Shown here piece by piece: positions 24,022 through 35,566 of a stretch of DNA of 64,000 nucleotides (positions are counted from its first letter, which is position 1; every line of letters begins with the position of its first letter). Both the position numbers and the translations under genes were made by a program. Where the stretch lies: contig NJFT01000084.1 in the NCBI GenBank assembly GCA_002221725.1, forward strand, positions 90,642 to 154,641, in the 5' to 3' direction. The notes under the pieces are model-generated. The model worked only from the letters and a program-made list of their open reading frames with translations. It was not told the origin of the DNA and searched no databases. The stretch is from Scedosporium boydii (taxonomy: Eukaryota > Ascomycota > Sordariomycetes > Microascales > Microascaceae).

Positions 24022-26629
24022 ATGAACGACCCCTATGACATCCCCCCGCCGCCTCAGCCGCCCGATATGAGCGCCGCTGTGGTCGCGATAGACATAACGC
24101 ATAAAATTACCAAGGCTGCTTCCAGTAAGCGCATCCGTTCCAGCCTCTTAGCGACCGAGATAAGATCTGGCCGCTTTTTCGCATGACACCACCAGGGTGT
24201 ATTTCCGATATCTCGCGGGTGAAGCGGGACTGACGTGTAGTAGCGCTGCCACCGGGAGAGATCGTCAAAGATGGCTTCTTTACGTTGTTTGAGTCCGTTG
24301 GGGCCCTTGAAGTATGTTTATCGATGCGTATATGCTTCAAGCCCCTTATCAGCTGCGACAGTGCTAAAGGTTTCTAGATCATGGACCCCAAGATGGATAG
24401 CGCCTGCGAGGACCCTCACGATGAGCTTGGAGAAGTGTATGACGTGAGGAGAGAGCTTTTACCGGATGAAGTTCTCGGTATTATGGACCAGCTACTGTGC
24501 CATGAGGTACTCCTTACATCCTCCCTTGCCGGGTCTTCTTACATCCGCTGATGAGTCGTAGATGGCCTGGCATCTTGGATATCCCTTATCGCAGACGCTT
24601 TTCACATGCGTGTACATCGAGGAGATCCTTATGCCGAATCCTGAGTCGATCCATGATGCAGACTTTATCAAGGACCCTCCTTCGGAGTATCAGCGACCGC
24701 CTCTCTCATTGGTGCTCCGGGCGTATTGCGTAGGCTTGTTGAAGACTTGTGCGTTTGTCGCTCAACGCATAAAAAGCGAATCATACTACGAGGTCGGTCC
24801 ATTCGAATGCGGTTTACACTTTCTTTTTTTCTCTCTCTCCTTCGGCTTGGTAGATTACAGCTGCTGACTCCCGTTCTAGGAGGAAGATTTCGTGAGCAAC
24901 ACATACAGCCGCACGCTCCTAGATGCTGTTAACCACAACGACGTCTTGGACTGCCTACAAGAGGCGGCATCCCTCCTGGGGTCCTTAAAAGGGTCTTTGC
25001 CCAAGGACGTCCTAGACGCCCTCAGTGCTCGAATTTCGCTCCGCGAAGCCTTCCTCCGGGCGACTATCGCATCCGAAGATACCGCTGACCATGTTGGTCT
25101 TTACGACGCCTGGGCCCAGGCCAATAAAGCTTTGGGTGTGTTCAACAAGTCCTTAACCGTTCCCACCACTCGCGTTGCAGACTCGTTTAGTGCGAAGATA
25201 CAGCAGAAACTTGCTAGCACTATGCCGCCGAGGCCGATCGTGGAGCTGAGCCTTGACGAGGCAACTGGGCATTTGACGAGGTTATTTCAAGACAGCTTGG
25301 CGGCGATCAACATTACTGATTATTCGGATCCCCAATCTCTATTGGTGAGCCGTCAAGTCCCCCCCCTTTTCCGTACGGTTACAGTATTAATCCAATCCTC
25401 AATAGACATCCGTAGCAACTTTCCAGTCCAGGAAACCGCAGCCACTAGTTTACGTTCGATGTCTCATCCAAGGACTCATCTTCAACGACATGGTGATTCT
25501 GGGGAATAAGAGCATGCGCCAAATCATGGACGACGACTTTTCAATGCTCACAATGTCGTACAGCCCCCTGTTAGACCGATCTTATGACGAAATAGAGGTC
25601 ACACATGACCCCCGATTCATGATTGCCCAGCATATGGAAAAATTCCGCCAAAAGACAGCGCCTATTTACTTTGAGATTCTACGCGTGCTATGCCTCAACA
25701 GGTGCAGAGTACGCCGCACTCTCATTCACCTCGTCCGTGAGTGGGATTACCTTCACGGGGAGGCCGAGCAACTAGACCAAACATTAGCGCAGTTGACGGG
25801 AGAACAACCGCTGACGATCAGCCTCTCTGGGAATCCACCTGCACCGACGCAATCGTTACCGCTCTCATCTTGGGCATGCCTTCACAAACTCCGGTTGATG
25901 AAGTGGATCATCCAGCTAGGGTTTGAACTAGATGTTTACCAAAACGACGAGCTCGCAGCCATGTATTGGTACCTCAATTACCTGAGCAAGCAGCGCTTCC
26001 AACTTCTCGAACGGACGAAGTCCTTTGTCGACGTACACGCGAGGAAGCCGAGGAACCAGCGTCGGGCGGACGCGGACCGTCAAATCATTGCGTCCCTTGC
26101 CTTCCTCCGATTTGCCCTCCTCGAGTCCGCCATAACGTGGGATCTGTCCGATAGCCTCACCTGCTTGTACACAGTACTTCTCCGCCTCTCGCTCATAAAA
26201 CCTCCGCCCCGACCCTACAGCACCGACGAACTTCGCTACGAGCTCCGGATGCGCCCGTTTTGCACCATCGGCGTACCCGAGATGATTCCGTACCAGCTTT
26301 TCAAGGAAGCCGTGGAGCAGCGCGATCTCTCTACGGAGCACCTACTCGAGAGCGCGGCCAAATCCGCGGCGAGCGCTCGGAAGAGCCTAGACAGCATGTC
26401 GAAACTTGATAAGTCGATGACGTTCTCCGGTATGAGTTACGAGGGGTGGCTAGAAAAGACGAAGGGTTCTCTGAAGTCATGCATCGCGATAAGCGTTGGG
26501 GTCGCTACGCTTCAGAAGATGGTAAAGGCGGCGGGGCCTGATGGAGAGGTGAAGGCGAAAGTGGAGGTGGCGGAGGCGAGCAAAGCGTACCACGAATGGT
26601 GGATTGTACCCAAAATTATTCCTGCATGA
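24022..26629 (+). CDS. MAK10: NatC N-terminal acetyltransferase auxiliary subunit (Mak10/NAA35)
   Basis: Six exons: 24022-24124, 24241-24311, 24378-24506, 24562-24792, 24880-25344 and 25406-26629, giving 740 residues. The family hallmark FTLFESVGALEIMDPKMDS (about 48-66) is split by intron 2 and restored by splicing. Other family stretches include GYPLSQTLFTCVYIEEIL and QGLIFNDMVILGNKSM (just after exon 6 starts). Mak10 is the large scaffold of NatC, which acetylates Met-Leu/Ile/Phe/Trp N-termini co-translationally on the ribosome with Mak3 and Mak31. Intron 1 ends in TAGTAG, so a second acceptor three bases later (24244) would also keep the frame and change Ile-Ala to Thr. The start ATG is the first in frame after a stop-free leader with no domain. 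Confidence 0.94.
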
Positions 26630-27068
26630 AAAAAACAAGACGGCGGGTAAGAAGGGAAGGGTATAGAATTGAATACAAAAGAAAGATGAACGAAAAAAAA
26701 GAAGTCTAATCTCTTCGTGGTTATACTGGGCGATAATCATACAGCCGCATGGGCAGGCGCTGGTAGCACTGCCGATTGGCCCCTCCCGTCCTCCCGTAGC
26801 ACGACTATCCGACAGCTTCGCATTTTCATGTCCCAGCCATGGGATGCTCCTTGGTATCATATACATGCACTTGCTTCATTTTCCGCCCCGTCGTATCGCA
26901 CCCCGCCCATTTCCATTCTGTCCTTGAACCCCCTATGTTTCCTAATACCTGATTAGGTTGAAATGTGATCGTAAGAAGGCGGCATTCACTTGGATCGAGC
27001 ATCGAGGGTTTCACGTTCGGGCTCTGGTTCCTGGTCTACAAGTGAAAGCGGAGGCGGCTACTGGCCAT
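26630..27068. other. Convergent 3' region of MAK10 and PMP47
   Basis: An A-rich stretch (26630-26710) directly after MAK10 is probably its 3' end. No gene is seen. Confidence 0.6.
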
Positions 27069-28184
27069 CTATGCCTTCTTGGCGGCGGCCAATCGCAGCC
27101 TAATGGTCTGCGTGTAAAGCGCATCCTTGAAAGCGAAGAGGAAGGCAGCGGTTAGGACACTCTGAGTGACCTTGGGGCCGATGCCTAAAAGAAACAAAAA
27201 CATCGCGTTAGCTTGAGGCGAAAGAGCCGAATGCAATCTGCGTGGAGAAAACAAGCACATACCCTTGTAGAGGCCGGCGTAGCCCTCCTCCTTCATCAGA
27301 CGGCGAATCGTCTGCATCATTCCCTCCTTGTTTCCGCTGGCGCCAGCGACGTGCATCTGGCTCTTGACGGTGATGTAAGGGTAAGTGATGGTGGTGGAGA
27401 AGAGCTTGCTGATAGCGCCCAGGAAGAAGGCCATGGTAGGCGTGATCCTGCGCTTCTTCTCAAGCGAGTTCTTCATCTGCTCAAAGAGCGTATACTGAAG
27501 AATGGGGTTGATGACGAGCACCAAAGCCGGCACGACACCGGCGAAGAGAGCCTTGGGACCCTCCTCCTTAAGCAGCGCAAGCAGCGTGGCAATAGTGCCG
27601 CGGGGCTTGGCAGGCACCTTCTCCTCCGCGCCAGCGCCGGACTCCTCATCAGCGGGCTTGACCTGACCCCTCGTGGTCATGCGCGTGTTGATAACCCAGA
27701 TTGGGTTGGTGATGATGACAGTAGCCGAACCGGCGATGGCGCCGGCGATCATGGACTCGACGGTGGTGAGCTTCTTGGTGGCGCGACCGGCCTTGGCGGC
27801 GGCGTTCTCGAAGAAGGCGCGGGTCCACTCGTACCAGTAGTAGTAGACGAAGTTGGTGACGCTGATGCCGAAGAGCGCAGAGTCCATGCCGGCGTACAGA
27901 CCGGCGATGCCTTCGCGGGCGATGATGCGCTGGACGGCATCGAGGAAGCGGGACTCGGCGCGCCTGGACTCTACCTGGGCGCGGGTGGAGAGCGTGATGA
28001 GGGGGTATCTGTTGGGCGAGCGGACATGGAATGTTAGTTACTGAACGGGGGCGGACGGGAGGCGGGAACGGGACAGGCCGAGGGTGGCGAACGTTAGGGC
28101 CATGGACAGGATGCCGCCGCCGGCGCCGGCGAGGGCGTGAGCCACATTGTCATTCTGGGGAATAGCTGCAGGCTTGGAGGACAT
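27069..28184 (-). CDS. PMP47: Peroxisomal adenine-nucleotide carrier, PMP47/Ant1 type
   Basis: Exons 28184-28093, 28008-27263 and 27184-27069 give 317 residues with the three-repeat mitochondrial-carrier fold. Signature-like turns are YPLITLSTRAQVESRR (repeat 1, degenerate), NPIWVINTRM (repeat 2) and YPYITVKSQM (repeat 3). The first of these, with SVTNFVYYYWYEWTR, is characteristic of PMP47/Ant1 carriers that bring ATP into peroxisomes for fatty-acid activation and beta-oxidation. Intron 1 uses a weak donor, GTTCGC, but has a good ACTAAC branch and CAG acceptor; the join restores the conserved MALTYPLITL. A 30-residue Glu/Gly-rich loop lies between repeats 1 and 2. Identity is firm; direction and exact substrate are from family knowledge. 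Confidence 0.92.
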
Positions 28185-29319
28185 GGTGGGCAAGTTTTAT
28201 ATATAAGAAACTATGTAAATGATTCCGATAAGGCCGAAGAAAGAAGAGAGAGAGAGATAGTTGTAAGGTACAAAAGGGAGCGTGATATAAGACAATAAGG
28301 TCTAACGTTGAGTTTCGGGAAATACTAAGCCGGTTGGTTCTAAAGACAAAAGGGAATGGAGATCAGAAAAAAAATAAGTAGCGACGGGCCAGCCAGAACA
28401 TGGACTTTTGGAAAACTTTATCTCTCCAACTCATGAGAGTTTGATGCATCAACCCAATCTCCGCGATCTGTGGAGAGCCGAGGTCGAAGGCGATTCTCGA
28501 AGCCGAGACTTTGTGAATGTCCCGAAAGGGGAAAGAGGGGATTTTGGAATTATGTCATCACTACGGCATGTGAAGAAAATGGGGGACGCGAGAAATGGGA
28601 AAATGGGGCGTTGTATCACTTGTACCGTGCCATGACCACTGGTTGTGGTTTCCCCACGATCAAATACTAGGGAATCTGGTGCGACGCTAGGCGATAACGA
28701 GGCAAAGTTGAGCATCGAGAGAATTGAGAGACCGTTGACGATGACATAATCTATATCTGGGCAATTAAACCGAAGAAATGTGGGGTACATCCTCGGAACC
28801 AGGAGCAAGGGAAGTTCCGACACGTTTTGCCTTGTGGTGACCTGTACGAAGTACCTGTGTATCCTAGTACAGTGGTACCTGAGCTGACCCTCCCGCTGTA
28901 TAATTAGTTCACCTCAGTACAAATGCCCGTAGATTTAGCGGGTTGCCGTCCGACTCACAACTCGCCCTAATTGGACAAAAGTAAACAAACACTGGAGAAA
29001 AACCCTGGGCTTCACAACCGTGCTGCATCCACTTCACTTCTCACCTAAACTTACCAGCCATCACCAAAGTAACCTTAGCAGCGATATCGATCCAAGGTTA
29101 CCCCTTCGATTCTGCGTCGTGTCTTCGACTTGTTTGACACTAAATCCTCGTCATGATCATATCTTTAGGCTCCCCCCTTTGTACACGCTGTTTTTGATTT
29201 TCCGTTCTGTACAGGAGAGGGCGTCTTTTGTTTGTGAACTCTAGCGTGTTTTGTCTCGCTGCTTGTGCACGCGTGATCATCAACAACCCATCACCCACCA
29301 CGAACCTCACACTGCCATC
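28185..29319. other. Divergent promoter region of PMP47 and AT-hook gene
   Basis: No gene is supported. Holds GTACGAAGTAC at 28844-28854 followed by a cluster of GTAC-type half sites to about 28885, and a pyrimidine-rich leader before 29320. An in-frame ATG at 29251 could extend the AT-hook protein by 23 residues. Confidence 0.55.
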
Positions 29320-32300
29320 ATGGCATTCAATAGTGAGGATCTCATGTCCTCACCAGATCCTCTCAATGAGTCTTTAACTTCTAGTGTTGCACGCCGCGTC
29401 ACTCGAAGTCAACAAACTCGACATTTCGTCTCTCTCGGATCCAGTTCCTCGCCTAGAAAGCAAACCTTCGAACTCGAAGTGGGAGACGATCGATCTCCCC
29501 AGAAGCTCTTCGTGACCGTCGAGTCGGGCCATCCGGTTGGGGAGACGCGTCGCCGTCTGTTTACCTCACCATCGCCGGCGAAGAAAACTACGCCCGTGAT
29601 CCGTCGAAGGGAGCGAACGACGACCACTACTGTTCCTCTGAAGGGAATTTCCGAATCGGACGAGAATGATGCCGATGTATTCACAACCACGCCCAAGAGA
29701 CGCGGTCGACCTCCCAAGTCCGCATCCGCCGCCACACCTAAAGCTGGCGCATCAAAAAAGCGGTCCAGAACCCCGATAAGAAAGGCAACACCGGGACCTC
29801 CTCGCAAGTCCCTAGACATGGTGGATGATCTGGCATCAGATATCAGCGCGCCGGCTACAACGCCCAAGACGGGTAGGGGTAGGCGAGCGTCGCGGGCAAC
29901 CGGCGAAGAGCCTTCATCCGAGGCTCCAGGCCAGACAACCCCGACCCCCAAACGAAGGACCGTGAATAAGCGAAAGACTATTAGCGATGAAGCGTCGTCG
30001 TCGGCTCCTCCATCTACTGCTCGGAGGCGTGGCCGGCCTCGCAAGAAGCCCTTGATTGAGGAGACCCCTCAACAGGAGGTGACGCAGTCCGTCCTTCCTG
30101 AGTCCAACGCCAACACCTCTGTGATGCATGGAGATAGCATTGAAGTATCCGCGGAAGAAATCCCATCCGAGATGGATGTGGAGCCATCGATCCCGGCATC
30201 TGAGGGTGATATTTGGATGGATACACTTTCTGACGATGTTACACCGCGGCTCGCCCCTCGCATGAGGTCACTCAACCTATCGTCGGCTATCGATTTGCGG
30301 AGATCCACTGCATCACAGACACAGGAAGCGGACCCTACGACGGCCGAAAACTACAACGAGTTTGCAGGACCCGCCTCTCATGATTCCACCCCTGTCGCAA
30401 GCCGGGAATCGACGCCACGGACTGGGACCGACCTCGACGAAGTGGACATGATTGTTCGAAGGCCTACAAGCGAAATTGCGTCGGAGATTCCGTCAGAAGC
30501 AGACCAGGAAACGTCTGTTTCTGTTACCGGTGATAAGGACACCATCGTCCAGTCGGAAGAGTTCAGTATGATCTTTATGGATTCTATCCCATCCCTTCAA
30601 AATAGTGTCTTCGGTCGCAGCACTAGGACCAATGCCACTGAGCCTGCTGATATCGGCGAGACAACAAACCTAATGATTAACCGAACGATCGAAGCCATCA
30701 GGAATGGAATGGAGAATAGTGAAGATGATGAGCCAATCAGCGTCCATCAGGATGAAGTTGAAGAAGTTGACGAACATGGACAAGAGGAAATCCAAGACGA
30801 AGTGCCTGCTTCCGAGGCGGATCATACAGAAGCGGAACAGCAAACTCCGACTCAGCCTCGAGTGCCTCTTTCTCCGACGAAGGCAAACGCGTCTCCAACC
30901 TTCTCGGCCAGTCCTAGGCGTTTCAAGGCTCTCCCCCTTAGTAGACAGCTCCTCACATTCAAGGCCATGCAAACGGAGAAGGAGAAGGCCACCCACAATC
31001 AGTCGCCATCGCCCGTTCGCTTCTCTCCTGCTGGATTCTCTGGGAGGCGTGATTCGGGAGTTGCTGCTCGAGAGGACTCGAACCTTTACGACGACTCGTT
31101 CTCGGAGATTCCGGAAGATGTTTTGGAGGCGGCGACACCACGGGCACCCAGGACCCACACTCTCCCCTCTTCGGTATATAACCAGTCCGAGAGCGACAAA
31201 CAACCCAGCTCGCATCAGAAGACGGATTCAGTATACGGTGAGGCTCCCGACACCGTGCGTTCGGATGCCAGCCGCCTATTGACTCCTGACGAGACCCCCT
31301 CACCCATTGAGTCTGACGGTGTACCTAGTCCTAGGGGGACTAAGGCCGCTGACCCTGTGATTGATTTTGGGCGTTCACTTCTTCAACCGGTCGCTCCCTC
31401 TGTTAGTCTTCCCAACCAGCCGCAACCAGCTACCCAAGATAAAAGTCTTGGACAGCCCGAAGTTACGCCCATTGTTGCAGCCTCCTCTCCTCAACTTCCC
31501 CCACTTCCTGATGCCAACTTCTCGAAATCGAAACTCGCGGCAATGTCTGACCGAGAGCTTCGCCCAACTTTGTCCCCGATTGTGAGAGCCGGTCGGGCCC
31601 TTCAGAACGTTACGTCCGATCATTCTTCCCCCGCGGGACCCAGGAGCGTTCTGGGAAGCCCCTTCAAGGGCTCAGCAGCCAAGAATAGTCGTGACGGCTC
31701 AGCTGCACCGATGAGCGAGACGCGCCCCACTGTAGCCCAGTCATCATCCCCACCGAGATCTTCGGAGAATGTTGACGATGACCCTTTCGGGCCTAGTCGA
31801 GGCCACAATGGGCAGCCGTCCTTTATTAGGGCTCTTACTGACAGCACTCGGCGATCTAGCCTTAGCCAGCGATCAGCCCAGAGGAGTTCTTTCTTTGATA
31901 CAACTCGTGCCGTCGTGGACGACGCGGATGAGATGAGCTGGGTCGCTGAGCCAACCATTGCGGCACCTCTACCTCAGGAGACTGTAGCCTCCCGAAGCTC
32001 CAGCACGGCTGGAACTCTTGGTTCCCTCAACAATGGTTCCCGGAGAGAACCTTCTACTGAAGCCAGTGTGAGCGGCTCGGTAAACGAGCAGGACGATGAG
32101 ACAGAGGACGACATCTGGATGATGGAAGCCCAAAGAGAAAATCCATGGGAGGCACGACAACGACAGCAGCTGTTTGGAACAAAGGCTCCTGCTACCGTAC
32201 ATCCCACACGCCGGACGCAGATTCCCAACACATGGAGGCAAAGCTCCTTCGCACGCTCAATCGCGTCACGAGCGCCTCAGGAAAGCCACCACGAGCCTGA

Positions 32301-33654
32301 ACATGAAGGGCACAGTCTCGCTTCCGAATATTCGCTCTTGTCTCAACAGAGCAAGAAGACCGACACCTCCACCACTGCCGCGAACCAGAAGCGGGCCGGA
32401 GTTAATCTCTCCGACTTTTTCTCGTCGCCAACGGTCCTTCCGCCGCGTCTTGGAGCCGATAACACCCTGGCCGAGCAGCGCGCGCCGATCCAGGCCCCAC
32501 GAAATCGTAATAATGCTCCGGCTACAACTCAACTGACCAACTCCTTGTTCCCTTCGCTGCCACAGAAGGAGTTCAATCCGAGTCCTGTACGAGGAAATAG
32601 TCTTTTTTCTACTAGTTCCAGACCACGGTCTCTCGAGTCAAGCGATTCGGAGCCGCAAGAGATACCTTCCTCCCCGGAGCGGGTTCTGCTTCCTACCGTG
32701 GAGCAAAAATTGAACTTTTCGCCTCAGCGTCGGACGGCGAACCGTACACTGGAGGATCCATCGTCGACGCGATCCACTAACTTATTTAACCTCCCCTCGA
32801 CACACGGCGAGGCGGAAAAGGGCCCAGTATTTTCTTTGCCGGCACGGTCTACAGCTGCCCCAAACTCCTCCTGGCTCTTCTCCAAGCCTAGCGAGGCTTT
32901 ACAACCACGTCGTTCGACAGACGGCCCGTCTTTCTTCGCCGAACCGAGACGCGAACGACAACCCCTGCACAAGACCATGTCTCCTACGAAATCATGTCTC
33001 AGATCACCCTTGAAGCCAAAGACACCCGGTCGCGTAGTGGAGTTCGCTAGCAGCGCGCTTTCTCCCCTGCAGCAGGCAGAGGCTAGGGCCCAGAAGCGGG
33101 CTGGTATTGTTCCTAGTGTGCAGCTGCCACCTCCCAAACGTGTTTACGTGACCCAATTGAACGGCGACGAGGATAAGGAGAATAGCGAATATGCTGGTTC
33201 GGAACACGGGGATACTACTGAATCGGTTTCCTCGGATTCTTCTCCCATCGAAGAAGCTCCTGTCACCGCGCCAGCCACCAAACAACAACGCCCGGCACCA
33301 GAGAAGACGGAGGCCTGGCCCCCGGCTTGTCTGTCCCTGAGGGTGTGGAGCCGCAACCACTGGCTTTACCTGGATGCTCTAGTGCAGTACCGTCGCAAGC
33401 AACCCTTCCCCGACGAGGTTATCCTTCCACAAGTCAAGGGGATGTGTGACGGCTTCCTCGACCGATTGATGGATGTCGAGGAAGGATCGATGTATCTCGA
33501 GCAGTGGCATCTCGATGTCATCGAGGCCTTCCACTCGCAAGTCGGAGGTTGGAACAAGGACCTCCTGGTGCGGCGGCTGTTTTCGCTACTTGTTGGGGAG
33601 AAATTGAGATTGGAAGGGAAGATGGGCAGCCATGTCCCGGCTGATTTTTATTGA
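29320..33654 (+). CDS. Large AT-hook protein with a conserved C-terminal domain
   Basis: One uninterrupted frame of 1444 residues from ATG 29320 (context CATCATGG); an in-frame ATG at 29251 is less likely because the added residues look like leader. Two AT-hooks, KRRGRPPK (about 124-131) and RRRGRPRKK (about 234-242), and a weaker GRGRRASR (about 188) would bind the minor groove of AT-rich DNA. Most of the protein is low-complexity Ser/Pro/Thr/Glu sequence rich in SP and TP sites, as in proteins controlled by cyclin-dependent kinases. Only the last 105 residues (from SLRVWSRNHWLYLDAL, about 1340) look folded: helical with Trp, Tyr and Leu spacing. I do not recognise this domain. A chromatin or chromosome-segregation role is inference from composition. 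No introns in 4.3 kb is unusual for this window. Confidence 0.88.
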   Translation: MAFNSEDLMSSPDPLNESLTSSVARRVTRSQQTRHFVSLGSSSSPRKQTFELEVGDDRSPQKLFVTVESGHPVGETRRRLFTSPSPAKKTTPVIRRRERTTTTTVPLKGISESDENDADVFTTTPKRRGRPPKSASAATPKAGASKKRSRTPIRKATPGPPRKSLDMVDDLASDISAPATTPKTGRGRRASRATGEEPSSEAPGQTTPTPKRRTVNKRKTISDEASSSAPPSTARRRGRPRKKPLIEETPQQEVTQSVLPESNANTSVMHGDSIEVSAEEIPSEMDVEPSIPASEGDIWMDTLSDDVTPRLAPRMRSLNLSSAIDLRRSTASQTQEADPTTAENYNEFAGPASHDSTPVASRESTPRTGTDLDEVDMIVRRPTSEIASEIPSEADQETSVSVTGDKDTIVQSEEFSMIFMDSIPSLQNSVFGRSTRTNATEPADIGETTNLMINRTIEAIRNGMENSEDDEPISVHQDEVEEVDEHGQEEIQDEVPASEADHTEAEQQTPTQPRVPLSPTKANASPTFSASPRRFKALPLSRQLLTFKAMQTEKEKATHNQSPSPVRFSPAGFSGRRDSGVAAREDSNLYDDSFSEIPEDVLEAATPRAPRTHTLPSSVYNQSESDKQPSSHQKTDSVYGEAPDTVRSDASRLLTPDETPSPIESDGVPSPRGTKAADPVIDFGRSLLQPVAPSVSLPNQPQPATQDKSLGQPEVTPIVAASSPQLPPLPDANFSKSKLAAMSDRELRPTLSPIVRAGRALQNVTSDHSSPAGPRSVLGSPFKGSAAKNSRDGSAAPMSETRPTVAQSSSPPRSSENVDDDPFGPSRGHNGQPSFIRALTDSTRRSSLSQRSAQRSSFFDTTRAVVDDADEMSWVAEPTIAAPLPQETVASRSSSTAGTLGSLNNGSRREPSTEASVSGSVNEQDDETEDDIWMMEAQRENPWEARQRQQLFGTKAPATVHPTRRTQIPNTWRQSSFARSIASRAPQESHHEPEHEGHSLASEYSLLSQQSKKTDTSTTAANQKRAGVNLSDFFSSPTVLPPRLGADNTLAEQRAPIQAPRNRNNAPATTQLTNSLFPSLPQKEFNPSPVRGNSLFSTSSRPRSLESSDSEPQEIPSSPERVLLPTVEQKLNFSPQRRTANRTLEDPSSTRSTNLFNLPSTHGEAEKGPVFSLPARSTAAPNSSWLFSKPSEALQPRRSTDGPSFFAEPRRERQPLHKTMSPTKSCLRSPLKPKTPGRVVEFASSALSPLQQAEARAQKRAGIVPSVQLPPPKRVYVTQLNGDEDKENSEYAGSEHGDTTESVSSDSSPIEEAPVTAPATKQQRPAPEKTEAWPPACLSLRVWSRNHWLYLDALVQYRRKQPFPDEVILPQVKGMCDGFLDRLMDVEEGSMYLEQWHLDVIEAFHSQVGGWNKDLLVRRLFSLLVGEKLRLEGKMGSHVPADFY

Positions 33655-34146
33655 GCGTGGTTTTTTTACGCTCTAACCTCTCGGGAAAATCGGATTGCCA
33701 AGTCTACTTCCCCTATTTTCAAGTTTGTATCTTTAGAGGTGACAGGGGTTCTGTCGTCTTGAAAAACAATGTTTGCATTATTCGGCGTTTATGGTCAGAG
33801 ACGAATGCTCTGGGAACTGGGGATGGGGTATATGATTTTGTTTTTCGGCGTTTGGGTATGCTCAACATTGGGTCTGGGCTGATGACGACCATTGATCGCA
33901 TTGGCTGGCGCGAGTTGTACTGTTTTCATATTGTTGAGATTATGTGTAAAGATACCACATAGTTGATGTTCTATTCTCATTAATCAATCATAAATGGACT
34001 ACAAGAGTGAGACCGGGTGTGTGTTCGAGTATGGATTGACTTTAAAAGATTTGTATTCTGATGTCTACCATAATATTACAGTACGCCCAGCAAATCAATC
34101 CCTACCGACTTCTCTTCATCGTCCCACCCAGACATCCACCAACCTC
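33655..34146. other. Convergent 3' region of AT-hook gene and RPN6
   Basis: T-rich and A/T-rich 3' sequences; no gene is seen. The plus-strand 387-codon frame starting in this interval is antisense to RPN6 and is a shadow. Confidence 0.65.
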
Positions 34147-35566
34147 TTACTCCAACAGAGACGCCTGGTTTATGTACAGCCCATCAACGACATTGCTAAG
34201 CTTATCAATAGTAGCAAGAGCAGCATCATAGCTCTCATCCCTATGCGTCTCATCAAAGATGATGAGGCAGCCAGCACCCTGATCAAGCACACCGATGATA
34301 ACCTTGTCCAGGATCATCTGGGAAAGCTTCCTCTCGACCTGCTGGGTATCCAAACCGACAATCTTGGCGACGTGGTCAATCTCGACGCGCGAGAAAGGCT
34401 CGATGACCTTGATGAGGTTCTGCTCCAACATGGCGTCGTAGAGGCGGCGAAGGTGGTTCCGGATGAAGGCGTCGCTACCGAGTTCGTAGCGGTATGCGGC
34501 CAAAGCGCGCTCGTACTCCTCGAGAGAGCGGTTCGAGTGGGCCCTAGCGATGGCCTTCATGGCCTCGAGGTTCTGGCCGGCGTACTTGAGCGCCTGCTTC
34601 GACTGAAGGAGCGTGTTGACGTCCTCGGCGAGGTTGAGCATAATCTTGCACAGGAGCATATACTGCAGCGCAGCCGTCGCCTTAGTGGGCTCGTCCTGGC
34701 TATGGTATCCGTCGAGGGCCTCGATAAAGTACGAAAAGGCCGTGTTGAAGTCCCTATCCTCGGCGTGGAGCATGCCGCTCTGCATGTCGAGATCGGCCTG
34801 GAGGCGAGGAGGCGTATAGACGGAAGCGGCGCTGGTGCGGGCGCTGGTGAGTGCCGCGCGGGCTTTGGGGATGTTGCCAAGGGCGTGGTAGACGCGGGAC
34901 TCGAGGAGCTGGACCTCGACGAGGACGAGCTTGTCGTCGAGGCGCTTGAGCTCGCGGAGGAGGCTGTTGATGAGGGTGAGGGCGTCGTAGTAGGATTGCT
35001 TGGCCATGTAGAGGGTTACGAGGCGGGTCTCGAGGTTTTGGCGGAGGAAGCTGCGGCGTTCCTTTGTGGCCCATTCTATGCAGGATTTGGTGACGGCGAT
35101 TTGGGTCTCGTTGGAGTTGGGGATGTCGTGGAAGAAGTCGAGAAGTTGTTTCACTGAGGGGCAGGGTTGTTGATGTTAATATTGGGGAGCTGGAGTGTGG
35201 TCAGAGAGCAGAGGTGGGTAAGAGACGAACCTAGCTTCGCCGTCTTGGCCTTTGCGAATGAAGATAGAACCGATCGACTCGTCTTGACGAGCTCAACGAG
35301 CTCTGATGTGTTCCTAGAAGGGCCGCCATTAGCTCGTGTGTCCGCGGTTCGTCCCTCCGTTGCGCAAACGAAGTCACGTACTTTTCATCTCTGTAAAGCT
35401 CTCCCAAGGCAATCAACGCCGTCTCGTAGTCCCTAACAGCGGCCTCCGAGTTCACGGATGGCGATTGGGAGACGATTTCTTTGAGGAGCTGCTCGGCTTG
35501 TCTGGGGTTCTTCTCCTTGATAAGCTTCTGGGCTTGCTGCACCCTATCGGAATCTCCTTGCGCCAT
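34147..35566 (-). CDS. RPN6: 26S proteasome lid subunit Rpn6 (PSMD11)
   Basis: Exons 35566-35382, 35313-35231 and 35153-34147 give 424 residues, the usual size. The N-terminal helical repeats (AQKLIKEKNPRQAEQLL) and the SSFAKAKTAKLVKQLLDFF stretch across intron 2 match Rpn6. The C-terminal PCI domain is visible: RRLYDAMLEQNLIKVIEPFS, VEIDHVAKIVGLDTQQVERK, then the winged-helix end with DKVIIGVLDQGAGCLIIFDE. Rpn6 clamps the lid to the core particle of the proteasome. Intron 1 uses GTACGT; intron 2 uses an unusual GTTCGT donor but restores the conserved AKLVKQL reading. The gene begins 830 bases from the next gene's stop. Confidence 0.96.

Noticed and set aside
27213..28037. 274-codon plus-strand frame
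   Set aside because: Antisense shadow of the PMP47-type carrier.
33994..35157. 387-codon plus-strand frame
   Set aside because: Antisense shadow of RPN6, which has full family similarity on the minus strand.
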